Of a DNA stretch of 56,101 nucleotides, positions 34,816-42,949 are shown piece by piece. The notes beneath the pieces are model-generated. The model worked only from the letters and a program-made list of their open reading frames with translations. It ran no database searches and had not been told where the DNA came from. The stretch is from an uncultured Lachnospiraceae bacterium (GTDB lineage: Bacteria; Bacillota; Clostridia; Lachnospirales; Lachnospiraceae). The position numbers and the translations under genes are program-made. Location: the NCBI GenBank assembly GCA_910578605.1, contig CAJTQG010000001.1, positions 15,843-71,943 of the forward strand, written 5' to 3'. Numbering within the stretch: the first letter of the stretch is position 1; the number at the start of each line of letters is the position of its first letter.

Positions 34816-36166
34816 GACTACTGAAATTTTTAAAAATGCACCAGTTCCAAAAGCAGTGCTCACAAACGTGATTCCATCTATTATCAGTATGATTATGGTG
34901 CTTGCCTACAATCTGGCCGACACCTTTTTTATAGGAAAAACAAGAGATGCCTTTATGGTTGCTGCTGTTTCTGTAGCTACCCCTGCCTTTTTACTTTTTA
35001 TGGCAGTAGGTATGCTGTTTGGTATCGGCGGTACCTCCTTGATTTCTAGAATGCTTGGAGAAGGCAAGCCTCAGAGGGCAAAAAATACCTCCTCCTTCTG
35101 TTTTTGGACAGGCTTAATTATTGGTATCATATCCATGATTTTTATTTGGATATTTGTACAGCCTATATGCAGGGCTATCGGCGCCAGCGATGATACTATC
35201 AAATATGCCTCTCAATATTTAAACATAGTAGCTGTAGGGATACCTTTTTTAATTATCAGCAACATGTTCAGCAATATTATCCGAGCAGAGGGGCAGGCAC
35301 AAAAAGCTATGATGGGCATGATTATCGGAAATATGATTAACATTGTATTAGATCCTATTATGATTTTAGGATTTAAGTGGAATATAGCCGGAGCTGCCAT
35401 TGCAACCGTACTGGGAAATGTATTTGCCAGCGGCTTCTATTTGTTCCATCTGCTATCTAAAAACTCCATGCTGTCCATCCATCCGAAAGACTACAAGGCA
35501 GGTGAGCGCATTGCCTCCGGTGTATTTTCCATTGGAGTTCCCGCCTCCCTCAACAGCATTTTGATGAGTACCTCCAATATTATCATCAACAATCTTATGA
35601 AGCACCACGGAGATATGGCAGTAGCCGGCTTAGGAGTTGCCATGAAGGTCAACATGATTGTGGTTATGCTGTTGATTGGTTTGGGAACTGGAATACAACC
35701 GCTGCTTGGCTATTGCTACGGCGCCAAAAATACAAAGCGTTATTTTGCTGTTCTTCGTTTTTCCCTGATTCTTGCCTTTTGCATGAGTCTTGTTATGACG
35801 GTCATCTGCTATTGCGGGGCATCCCCCCTTACAAAAGCATTTCTGGACGGAGATAAAAATGCCTATGAATTTGGTATGTCCTTTGCCCGCATTTTCATAT
35901 ATTCCGGACCAATACTTGGAATAATGTTTGTATTTATCAACGCCATACAATCTACAGGAGCGGCAATCCCCTCCCTGATTTTATCAATCAGCAGACAGGG
36001 ACTTTTGTACATTCCAATCCTGCTTACCATTCATACATTATTCGGCACTCCCCGTATGCTTGTGCTCGCTCAGCCTATTACGGATTATTTGGCTACGGCG
36101 CTTTCTGCTGTATTATTTTATTTTACTTACAAGAAATATTTTCGTTTTACAAAGAAAACAGAATAA
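34805..36166 (+). CDS. MATE-family efflux transporter
   Basis: A 453-aa inner-membrane antiporter with twelve predicted helices in two six-helix halves. Family motifs: NLADTFFIGK near residue 33, FGIGGTSLISRMLGEGK, IIRAEGQAQKAM and DPIMILGFKWNIAGAAIATV in the first half; GLGTGIQPLLGYCYGAKNTK in the second. It exports cationic drugs or metabolites in exchange for Na+ or H+. ATG 34805 follows GGAG at about 10 nt. It is translationally coupled to the MarR regulator. Confidence 0.92.
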   Translation: MKDKTTEIFKNAPVPKAVLTNVIPSIISMIMVLAYNLADTFFIGKTRDAFMVAAVSVATPAFLLFMAVGMLFGIGGTSLISRMLGEGKPQRAKNTSSFCFWTGLIIGIISMIFIWIFVQPICRAIGASDDTIKYASQYLNIVAVGIPFLIISNMFSNIIRAEGQAQKAMMGMIIGNMINIVLDPIMILGFKWNIAGAAIATVLGNVFASGFYLFHLLSKNSMLSIHPKDYKAGERIASGVFSIGVPASLNSILMSTSNIIINNLMKHHGDMAVAGLGVAMKVNMIVVMLLIGLGTGIQPLLGYCYGAKNTKRYFAVLRFSLILAFCMSLVMTVICYCGASPLTKAFLDGDKNAYEFGMSFARIFIYSGPILGIMFVFINAIQSTGAAIPSLILSISRQGLLYIPILLTIHTLFGTPRMLVLAQPITDYLATALSAVLFYFTYKKYFRFTKKTE

Positions 36167-36187
36167 ACTAGAGTGCATAGAAAAAAC

Positions 36188-36260
36188 TGGTTCTTTCTTA
36201 CATTGGGGTATTGATACACAATAAATTTATCTATATATACCCAAGCTTAAGAAAGAACCA
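36188..36260 (-). terminator. 13-bp perfect hairpin, terminator-like on the minus strand
   Basis: Arms TGGTTCTTTCTTA (36188-36200) and its complement (36248-36260), with a nested GGGTAT/ATACCC (36206-36211, 36237-36242). On the minus strand the outer arm is followed by GTTTTTTC, a terminator signature; on the plus strand there is no T-run, so it does not obviously serve the MATE operon. Confidence 0.5.
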
Positions 36261-36307
36261 TAAATCATCATCTTTCTCAATAATTGCAGATTATTTCCAA
36301 AATTCAT
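36227..36307 (-). pseudogene. Stub of an XRE-type regulator gene
   Basis: A 26-codon ORF behind AAAAGGAG, starting MNFGNNLQLLRK, which is the usual N-terminus of XRE/HTH_3 regulators. It then runs into unrelated sequence, ends inside the terminator-like hairpin, and lacks the HTH itself. Probably a gene start left by a deletion; a functional micro-ORF is the alternative. Confidence 0.4.
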
Positions 36308-36368
36308 TTTAATTTTCTCCTTTTCATTTCAACCCTCAATATTCACATTTATTTCATTCACAAAAGAA

Positions 36369-36397
36369 TTGCCCCACCTTACAAAATCGTATATAAT
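36369..36397 (+). promoter_or_regulatory. Promoter of the iorAB-ligase operon
   Basis: TTGCCC (36369-36374), 17-bp spacer, TATAAT (36392-36397). Predicted start near 36404, giving an 80-nt leader. Confidence 0.7.
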
Positions 36398-36483
36398 CGT
36401 TTGTGTAAGACATTTGCAACAGTCGGGCAAGTATGCCTCTTGGCTTATTGCTCGCAGAAATAAACACAGAAATGAGGTTTGCC

Positions 36484-38991
36484 ATGAAAAAAGAATACGT
36501 TATGGGAAATGGTGCAATTGCACTAGGAGCGTTGGCTGCCGGAGTCAATGTGGCTGCCGGCTATCCGGGAACTCCATCTTCCGAAATCATTGAAACTCTC
36601 AGCAAATACAGCCATGAAAATATACATATTGAATGGTCTGTAAATGAAAAAGCAGCTATGGAAGTAGCTGCTGCTGCTGCCTATACCGGCGCTAGAGCAT
36701 TGGTTACTATGAAACAGGTCGGCTTAAATGTGGCCTCAGACCCTCTAATGTCTCTTGCTTATGTGGGAATCAAGGGAGGTATGGTTATCGTCTCCGCCGA
36801 TGACCCTGGTCCTATTTCCTCCCAGACAGAGCAGGATACAAGAATGTTTGCTGATTTTTGCCGCATTCCCGTGTTTGATCCTTCTTCACCGGAGGAAGCT
36901 TATGAGATGATAATAGATGCTTTTGATTACTCGGAGAAATACAACACCCCTGTGTTGTTTCGACCGACTACCCGCATCTGCCATGCCTATGCTTCCATTG
37001 AGGCAGACCAGTCTACCAAGCCTGCTGCCTATGAGGGATTCGTGAAGGATTCCGAAAAATGGGTCATTTTCCCTCGCCTTTCCTATCAGAATCACAATAT
37101 GATTGAAAAGCGAAACCCTAGAATTGGTGATGATTTTTCCGATTATTCGAAGAATATGGTAACCGGAACCGGTAAAAAAGCAATCTTTACATCCGGCATC
37201 AGTTATTCCTATGTGAAAGAATATTTAAAAGCTTATCCTGATGTAAAGCTCTGTAAAATAGCAACCCCTCACCCTTTTCCAGAACGCTTTGTACTCTCCT
37301 GTTTAGAAGGGGTGGAGGAGGTTATGTGTATAGAAGAACTAAGTCCTTACTTGGAGGGGGCGCTCTTAAAGGTTATCGGCTCCCATAATCTTTCTGTAAG
37401 CGTATATGGAAAGCTGACCGGACATGTGAGCGCTGCCGGAGAAAATTCTGTGGAATCTGTATCTTCCATATTAAGTGATTTTCTGAACACCGGCTCCGTA
37501 AACAAGGGATTGGCATTGCCGGACATGCCCTCTCTTCCTGTGCGCCCACCGGTATTATGTGCAGGCTGTCCCCATCGTGCTTCCTTCTATGCCGTCAAAA
37601 AAGCAATGGAGGGAGTAAAAACCTATTTCTGCGGTGATATTGGGTGTTATACACTAGGAAACGCCATGCCGTTAGATATGGTAGATACCTGTCTGTGTAT
37701 GGGAGCCGGCATTACAATGGCCCAGGGCTTTTACCACACAGATAAGGATGCCATCTGTTTTGCCTTCGTGGGTGATTCCACTTTTTTTGCTTCCGGCATG
37801 ACCGGTGTGATAAACGCTGTTTACAATGAGGCAAATATTATTTTATGTATATTGGATAACTCTACTACCGCCATGACAGGGCATCAGCCTCATCCTGGCA
37901 CAGGACAGAATATGATGGGTAATATAATTGATAAAGTAAGCATTGAAAAAATACTGTTAGCATCAGGAGTTACAAAGCTGATCAAGGTAAACCCTCTTGA
38001 CCTGCAGGCAAGCATGGACGCCGTTAGAGAATGTGCTAAGCTGACGGGAGTGAAGGCCATTATCTTCCAATCACCCTGTATTGCCCTCAGCAAGCCGTCT
38101 CCCTCACCAAATATCAGCGATGCATGTATACAGTGTAAGAAATGTATCCGTGAGATTGGCTGTCCTGCCCTTGTCATCACAGATGACAAAGTAACAATAG
38201 ACAAAACATTGTGTACCGGCTGCGGACTTTGCAGTCAGATTTGCCCTGTCCATGCAATAGAAGGCGGCGAGAGAACATCCATAGGCACTGTTTCTACATC
38301 TGAAGGCACAGCCATAAAAACAGGCAGACAAAAAGCATTAGCTAACGAGGAACAGGAAAAAATCATCACTGAAAAAATATCTATGGATAAACCAATAAAT
38401 AAAGATATTTTAATTTGTGGTGTAGGCGGACAAGGCACTGTCCTTGCCTCCAAATTAATCGCTGCGGCGGCCATGAATGAAAACCAAATCGTACATTCTG
38501 CCGAGACAATCGGTATGGCTCAGCGGGGAGGCAGCGTCACCAGCCATGTGCGAATCGGCAAAAATGCCTTTTCCCCATTAATTCCAAAGGGAGAGGCAGA
38601 CCTGATTCTGGCTTTTGAGCCAGGGGAGGCAGTCCGCAATCTTCCATATTTAAAAGAGAACGGTACTGTCATTGTAAGCAGTGTTCCGGTAAAGCCTACA
38701 ACAGAATCACTGCATAACAGCGGTTATGATGGAACAGAAATGATTGCCTATTTAAAAAATCATTGTAATTGTATAGTGGTAGATGCTAAGAAGCTCTGTG
38801 CATCCTTCGGCTCCCCACGCTATTTTAACACAGCAATTTTAGGAGTGGCGGCAGGCGCCCAAAAGCTAGGTATATGCGCCGATACCCTACTGCAGGAAAT
38901 TGAAAAAAATGTAAATTCCAAGTTTGTTGAAATAAATAAAAAAGCTTTCCGGGCAGGAATGCAGATTGGAGGAACTTATGAAACTAAATAA
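36484..38991 (+). CDS. iorAB: Indolepyruvate:ferredoxin oxidoreductase, fused alpha and beta subunits
   Basis: An 835-aa fusion of IorA and IorB. It catalyses oxidative decarboxylation of aryl pyruvates to aryl-acetyl-CoA with reduction of ferredoxin. The IorA part has the pyrimidine-binding domain (GYPGTPSSEIIETL, WSVNEKAAMEVAAAAA), the TPP/Mg site GDIGCYTLG (about 385), GDSTFFASGM and LDNSTTAMTGHQPHPGTG (about 457), and two C-terminal [4Fe-4S] motifs (CIQCKKC... from about 547, CTGCGLCSQICP from about 576). After a linker, the IorB part (about 640-835) starts ILICGVGGQGTVLASKLI and contains GMAQRGGSVTSHVRIG. ATG 36484 follows GAGGTTTGCC. Fusion of the two subunits is less common than two genes. 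It is coupled by overlap to the ligase gene. Confidence 0.92.
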   Translation: MKKEYVMGNGAIALGALAAGVNVAAGYPGTPSSEIIETLSKYSHENIHIEWSVNEKAAMEVAAAAAYTGARALVTMKQVGLNVASDPLMSLAYVGIKGGMVIVSADDPGPISSQTEQDTRMFADFCRIPVFDPSSPEEAYEMIIDAFDYSEKYNTPVLFRPTTRICHAYASIEADQSTKPAAYEGFVKDSEKWVIFPRLSYQNHNMIEKRNPRIGDDFSDYSKNMVTGTGKKAIFTSGISYSYVKEYLKAYPDVKLCKIATPHPFPERFVLSCLEGVEEVMCIEELSPYLEGALLKVIGSHNLSVSVYGKLTGHVSAAGENSVESVSSILSDFLNTGSVNKGLALPDMPSLPVRPPVLCAGCPHRASFYAVKKAMEGVKTYFCGDIGCYTLGNAMPLDMVDTCLCMGAGITMAQGFYHTDKDAICFAFVGDSTFFASGMTGVINAVYNEANIILCILDNSTTAMTGHQPHPGTGQNMMGNIIDKVSIEKILLASGVTKLIKVNPLDLQASMDAVRECAKLTGVKAIIFQSPCIALSKPSPSPNISDACIQCKKCIREIGCPALVITDDKVTIDKTLCTGCGLCSQICPVHAIEGGERTSIGTVSTSEGTAIKTGRQKALANEEQEKIITEKISMDKPINKDILICGVGGQGTVLASKLIAAAAMNENQIVHSAETIGMAQRGGSVTSHVRIGKNAFSPLIPKGEADLILAFEPGEAVRNLPYLKENGTVIVSSVPVKPTTESLHNSGYDGTEMIAYLKNHCNCIVVDAKKLCASFGSPRYFNTAILGVAAGAQKLGICADTLLQEIEKNVNSKFVEINKKAFRAGMQIGGTYETK

Positions 38992-40225
38992 TACACAGCT
39001 GCAGCAGGTAAATGAACAAATTAAACGACTTTTGCAGACAGACAGTTATTACGGAAAAATATATCAAGAAATGGGAATTGAAGGAATTAACAGCCAGGAG
39101 GACTTTGAAAAGCTGCCCTTCTCCAGCAAGGAGGACTTGAGAAACGCATATCCCCTTGGCATTCAGGCTGTGCCTGACAAGGAGGTAGTGCGCATTCACT
39201 CTTCCTCCGGTACTACAGGAAAGCCGGTGATTATTCCTTACACCGCCAAGGATGTGGAAGACTGGGCGGTTATGTTTGCACGCTGCTATGAAACCGCAGG
39301 TATTACAAATGAGGACAGAATACAAATCACTCCAGGCTATGGTCTTTGGACTGCCGGCATTGGCTTTCAGGCAGGCTGTGAAAAGCTAGGAGCCATGGCA
39401 ATTCCTATGGGCCCCGGCAATACAGACAAGCAATTACAAATGATGGTAGATTTAAAATCCACGGTTATTACCGCCACCTCCTCCTATGCTCTGCTCTTGG
39501 CAGAGGAGGTAAACAAGAGAGGGCTGCAAGACCAGATTTGTCTGAAAAAAGGTGTCATCGGCTCTGAGCGCTGGAGCGAAAAAATGAGAAATTATATTCA
39601 AAAAGGACTGGGAATAGAGCTTTATGATATCTACGGATTAACGGAAATCTATGGCCCTGGCATAGGTGTTAATTGTCAGGAGGAGGCAGGCATTCATTAT
39701 TGGGATGATTTTATTTACATCGAGATCATTGATCCTAAAACAGGGGAGAATGTTGCTGACGGTGAGGAAGGTGAAATTGTTATTACCACCCTTGTCAAGG
39801 AGGGGGCACCTCTGATTCGCTTCCGAACCCACGATATCTCCCGTATTATCCCCGAGAAATGCTCCTGCGGCAGCCATTTTCCTCGAATAGATATTATTAA
39901 AGGCCGAAGCGATGATATGTTTAAAGTACATGGGGTAAATATGTTCCCAAGCCAAGTGGAAGACCTGCTTCAAAATGTAGACGGAGCATCTAGCGAATAT
40001 GCTGTAACTATTGCTCATGATGATGATAAAAACCGAGATATTATGATTGTCACTGTGGAGGCAGAAGGACGTGTAGATTTTGAGGATACTGGCAAAAAAA
40101 TCCGAGAGCTCTTTAAATCTCGAATTGGCGTCACCCCAAAAATTACAATCGTTCCAATTGGCACTTTACCTAGAAGTGAAAAGAAAACAAAACGTGTGAC
40201 AGATTATCGCTTTTCACAAGAATAA
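38978..40225 (+). CDS. Phenylacetate-CoA ligase family protein (PaaK-like)
   Basis: A 415-aa adenylate-forming enzyme. Motifs: N-terminal FEKLPFSSKEDLRNAYP, P-loop-like SSSGTTGKPVIIPYT (about 76), GYGLWTAGIGFQAGCEKLGA, DIYGLTEIYGPGIG (about 216), RFRTHDISRI, and hinge GRSDDMFKVHGVNMFPSQVE, ending TLPRSEKKTKRV with the catalytic Lys region. It links aryl acetate to CoA via an AMP intermediate. Next to IorAB, the reverse direction (aryl-acetyl-CoA to free acid with energy recovery) or re-activation is plausible; the direction is inferred. ATG 38978 follows GGAGGAACTT and overlaps the iorAB stop by 14 bp. Confidence 0.9.
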   Translation: MKLNNTQLQQVNEQIKRLLQTDSYYGKIYQEMGIEGINSQEDFEKLPFSSKEDLRNAYPLGIQAVPDKEVVRIHSSSGTTGKPVIIPYTAKDVEDWAVMFARCYETAGITNEDRIQITPGYGLWTAGIGFQAGCEKLGAMAIPMGPGNTDKQLQMMVDLKSTVITATSSYALLLAEEVNKRGLQDQICLKKGVIGSERWSEKMRNYIQKGLGIELYDIYGLTEIYGPGIGVNCQEEAGIHYWDDFIYIEIIDPKTGENVADGEEGEIVITTLVKEGAPLIRFRTHDISRIIPEKCSCGSHFPRIDIIKGRSDDMFKVHGVNMFPSQVEDLLQNVDGASSEYAVTIAHDDDKNRDIMIVTVEAEGRVDFEDTGKKIRELFKSRIGVTPKITIVPIGTLPRSEKKTKRVTDYRFSQE

Positions 40226-40228
40226 CAT

Positions 40229-40270
40229 AAAAGAAAAAGAATCCTGCAAACTAGGATTCTTTTTCTTTTT
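40229..40270. terminator. Bidirectional terminator
   Basis: A 17-bp stem, AAAAGAAAAAGAATCCT and its complement, arms 40229-40245 and 40253-40269, with T-rich arms on both strands. It serves the iorAB-ligase operon and the convergent lipoprotein gene. Confidence 0.85.
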
Positions 40271-40290
40271 ATTTATTACTCTTTATGTTG

Positions 40291-40944
40291 TTACTTCTTG
40301 CTGCTCCAATCAACATCATATTTCTTCTCAGCATAAAAATTATTTAATATTTTCTCCTCTGCGCTAAAAGACATAAAATATTTGTAATCTGTCATAGTAG
40401 CAGGAGAAAACCACATATTGTCATCACCGGAAAAATCAGGAAACATTTCTCCCGCTTTTTCCCTAGAAATCTCTGTGATAGGTACTCCGTTAAACAAAAT
40501 ATTCTTTAAGCTCTTTAACTCATCATGGCTCACAGAAACTTCTATGCGGGCAATAACTGCCTCCCCCATTTTTACGCTCTCCTCACCTGTAATCATGGAA
40601 ACATGAGCAAAGGTCTTGTCGGTAATCCAAACAGAACCTCCAGAATAGTATGTATTTGCCTCTAGCTCTGCCTCAGGGTCAACCTCATACTGATTAATCT
40701 TGTTATCACTTGTCATCTCTGACACTGTAACTTTAAAGCCTTTATCTAATAATGTCTGCACTGTAGTCTCACCTACTCGTATCTCAGTCCCATTAATGGA
40801 AATAGGGTAAATTACTCCCTTTTTTTTATCATCCGAGGAATCTTTTTTATCATCCCCATTAGAACACCCTGCTGCTGTCACCGCAAAGAAAATAAATAAT
40901 AACCCTAAAATACTCCACTGTCTCAATCTTAACACTTTTTTCAT
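40291..40944 (-). CDS. Lipoprotein of unknown function
   Basis: A 217-aa exported lipoprotein. A basic N-terminus, a hydrophobic core (SILGLLFIFFAV) and lipobox TAAGC (Cys near 26) are followed by an Asp/Lys-rich tether. The mature part has mixed alpha/beta character with no recognised domain (TEIRVGETTVQTLLDKGFKV, IARIEVSVSHDELKSL). ATG 40942-40944 is used; only GGGTG precedes it, and that lies in the shared leader. Two upstream in-frame ATGs (40989, 41010) would add residues before the signal peptide. Its control region is a second copy of the leader in front of the GH3 gene, so the two are probably co-regulated. Confidence 0.75.
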   Translation of the reverse strand: MKKVLRLRQWSILGLLFIFFAVTAAGCSNGDDKKDSSDDKKKGVIYPISINGTEIRVGETTVQTLLDKGFKVTVSEMTSDNKINQYEVDPEAELEANTYYSGGSVWITDKTFAHVSMITGEESVKMGEAVIARIEVSVSHDELKSLKNILFNGVPITEISREKAGEMFPDFSGDDNMWFSPATMTDYKYFMSFSAEEKILNNFYAEKKYDVDWSSKK

Positions 40945-41091
40945 ATTAACACCCATGTATTTCGCAAGCTTACTTGCAGTTCTGCCCATGCTATAGAAAG
41001 TATCTTTCACTTACCTTCTATTTTTAAATTAACAGGTTGAAAGTAAGGGCAGTATACATTTTTCCTTTCTTTTTTATATTTCCTTCAACCT
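40945..41091 (-). ncRNA. Structured leader element, copy B (upstream of lipoprotein)
   Basis: Homologous to copy A. P1 AGGTTGAAGG (41082-41091) pairs with CTTTCAACCT (41034-41043) with one mismatch. ACTGCCC lies in the loop. P2 is TAGAAGGTA with TACTTTCTA, and GGGCAG follows (near 40983-40988), a possible pseudoknot with CTGCCC. P3 is TGCAAG-TA-AGCTTGCG. Compared with copy A, P3 shows one compensatory change (A-U to G-C) and C-G to U-G changes that keep pairing. The distance from the ATGGGCAG motif to the gene start is 45 nt in both copies. Confidence 0.55.
41024..41059 (-). CDS. Candidate 11-aa leader peptide, copy B
   Basis: ATG at 41057-41059 behind GAAAGGAAA; reads MYTALTFNLLI then TAA. 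See copy A for the caveat on coding versus structural conservation. Confidence 0.35.
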   Translation of the reverse strand: MYTALTFNLLI

Positions 41092-41341
41092 TTCAAACAT
41101 GCCGACAAAACCGGCACAAATCTTTGACAACACATATTTTATCATAAATGTTGTGTTATTTCCAGCTGTTTACTCAACATGGCTCACTCTTATGTTTTTA
41201 GAACATAATTACATTATCAATGCCTGCAGCAATATTACAGTTCCCTCTTCTTGCTTGCATATAAATATTGATTCGGCACAAAATTTTATGATATTAAATA
41301 ATCGGGAAAATATAAATGTATTTGAAGGAAAAACAAAAATA
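41092..41341. other. Intergenic region between leader B and the SOD-like gene
   Basis: A small GCCG/CGGC hairpin lies at 41101-41115, just upstream of leader B. An AT-rich stretch with ACAACACA / TGTTGTGT half-sites follows around 41127-41158. No gene and no clear promoter pair. Confidence 0.35.
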
Positions 41342-41371
41342 TTGTAACAAAATAAAAATATAGAATATACT
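41342..41371 (+). promoter_or_regulatory. Possible promoter of the SOD-like gene
   Basis: TTGTAA (41342-41347), 18-bp spacer, TATACT (41366-41371). It would leave only a 13-nt leader that includes the AAGGA ribosome-binding site. Moderate match. Confidence 0.4.
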
Positions 41372-41390
41372 GAAAAGAAAAAGGATTTTT

Positions 41391-41939
41391 ATGAAAAATC
41401 AATTATGTGATAATCCATTTATCTCTATTATGAAAACAGACGAACCAACTGCTGCCGCTGTTATACATGGCAGTGCTGCCTATCCCTCCCTAAGCGGGCA
41501 TGGATATTTCTATGATGTGCCATTTGGAGGTGTCATCATAAATGTGGAAATATGGGGCCTTCCTGACATTCAGTGTTCCCCCGCTGCCACCTATAATAAT
41601 TCCCAAGATTCCAGAAAAAATAATTTTTCCGAAAAATTGCTTTTCTCGTGCTTTTATGGTATGCACATTCATGAGCACGGTGATTGCACCCCTCCCTTTG
41701 ACCAAACGGGAGAACACTACAACCCCGAAAATACCATACATCCTTTTCATGCAGGCGACCTTCCCCCATTGCTTGGCAACAATGGCTATGGTTGGACGGC
41801 ATTCTATGACAAGCGCTTTCATCTTAGGGATATCCTTGGTAAATCCATAGTTATTCACCGCATACGCGATGATTTTACTAGTCAGCCTTCCGGCAGCTCT
41901 GGAGATAAAATTGGCTGTGGTGTCATACTTTCCCTTTAA
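41391..41939 (+). CDS. Cu/Zn superoxide dismutase-like protein, cytoplasmic
   Basis: A 182-aa SodC-fold protein. All seven metal-ligand positions are present: His 92 and 94 (HIHEHG), His 109 (EHYNP), His 117, His 120 and Asp 123 (HPFHAGD), and His 156 (VIH). The Cys pair (99 and 176) for the structural disulfide is there too. The loop between the bridging and zinc histidines is shorter than in standard enzymes, and the active-site Arg is replaced by Lys 173 (SGDKIGCGVI), so activity may be reduced. There is no signal peptide, which is unusual because bacterial SodC is normally exported. AAGGATTTTT precedes the ATG; own terminator downstream. Confidence 0.82.
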   Translation: MKNQLCDNPFISIMKTDEPTAAAVIHGSAAYPSLSGHGYFYDVPFGGVIINVEIWGLPDIQCSPAATYNNSQDSRKNNFSEKLLFSCFYGMHIHEHGDCTPPFDQTGEHYNPENTIHPFHAGDLPPLLGNNGYGWTAFYDKRFHLRDILGKSIVIHRIRDDFTSQPSGSSGDKIGCGVILSL

Positions 41940-41973
41940 GTACAACATGGGCAAACTCACATCCCCTCCCTCA

Positions 41974-41996
41974 AGCCAGCTACATTGGCTGTTTTT
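41974..41996 (+). terminator. Terminator of the SOD-like gene
   Basis: AGCCA (41974-41978) with TGGCT (41986-41990), then GTTTTT. Confidence 0.55.
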
Positions 41997-42124
41997 CCCA
42001 CACTGACCAGGTTGCACACCATAAGCAGGCCCCCACAGCTTATGACATGTAAAACATACTGTATCTGTTTTTGCGTGTGCACCCAATGTGATTAAATAAA
42101 AGAGGCGGCTAATTCCATAGCGTA

Positions 42125-42949
42125 CTATAATTGGGAGGGAATTTTTTTATCGGTATATAAAATATGGTTGATAAGCCAGCCAAGCAAAAATTCTAATAAT
42201 TTTTGAAGATATTCCTGGGGATTATTTTCAATCTCATTTAAATCAATATTTTCCAGCTTATCAATAAATGCCTCGTGAGCCCTCTTCTGGGGCGCTAACT
42301 CCTCATATCCAATACTCTCCATATACTCCTCCTCATCTCGAAAATGCTCCTTTGTATAAATCTCAAGCTCTCCTAATAGGTCCATAATCTTATCATATCC
42401 TGAGGAAAAATCATATGACTTCACCAATTGATTGGCTCTGTCCACAATGGAAAATAGCTCTCTGTGCTCCCTATCAATCAGTTCCACTCCCACAAGATAC
42501 TCCTCTGTAAATTCACAGGGATTTTCTTTTATCATCCACTCCTCCAAAGGCGGAAGCTTTCCAATTAAAATATCGCTGCTGAGAATATGGCGGTAAAGCC
42601 ATTTGGCAAGAAAATTTACCAGCTCCATTAGTACACGCTGCTGCTCCTCTAGGGAATCAATGTTAATAAAATCAAACTCCAATATTTTTTCACGAAAAAA
42701 AGCATGTTGGGAACGCTGAAGAATCAATTCCGGATCACATATCTTTGTCATATACTCTTCCTCGTGAGTAAAATGCTGCTGGGCATATTCATCCAACTCA
42801 GCAATAATTTCTTTTAATTGGTGATAATAATCATTATGATAATCTTCTGCCACTAAATTGTATGCTTTATTCAACAATTCAAAAAGATAACTATGCTCAT
42901 CATCAATTTGTTCTATTCCTATTTTACAGTCGTCCGTAAACTGAAACAT
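42125..42949 (-). CDS. Tandem bacteriohemerythrin
   Basis: A 274-aa protein made of two hemerythrin domains (about 1-135 and 140-274). Each has the di-iron ligands: domain 1 DDEH, HFTHEEEYM, SQHAFF and RHILSSD; domain 2 DREH, HFRDEEEYM, RAHEAFI and NHILYTD. Hemerythrins bind O2 reversibly in the cytoplasm; in anaerobes they are thought to store, deliver or scavenge O2 or sense it. The double-domain form is less usual than single. ATG 42947-42949 follows AAAGGATGGTTTTT; the longer frame start has no ribosome-binding site. Convergent with the SOD-like gene, a plausible O2-stress neighbourhood. Confidence 0.88.
   Translation of the reverse strand: MFQFTDDCKIGIEQIDDEHSYLFELLNKAYNLVAEDYHNDYYHQLKEIIAELDEYAQQHFTHEEEYMTKICDPELILQRSQHAFFREKILEFDFINIDSLEEQQRVLMELVNFLAKWLYRHILSSDILIGKLPPLEEWMIKENPCEFTEEYLVGVELIDREHRELFSIVDRANQLVKSYDFSSGYDKIMDLLGELEIYTKEHFRDEEEYMESIGYEELAPQKRAHEAFIDKLENIDLNEIENNPQEYLQKLLEFLLGWLINHILYTDKKIPSQL

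Noticed and set aside
31841..41091. c-di-GMP or other known riboswitch at the two leader copies
   Set aside because: The conserved blocks (ACTGCCC, GGGCAG, CAAG-AAGCTTG) and helix order do not fit the consensus of any riboswitch class I can recall, so I did not assign one.
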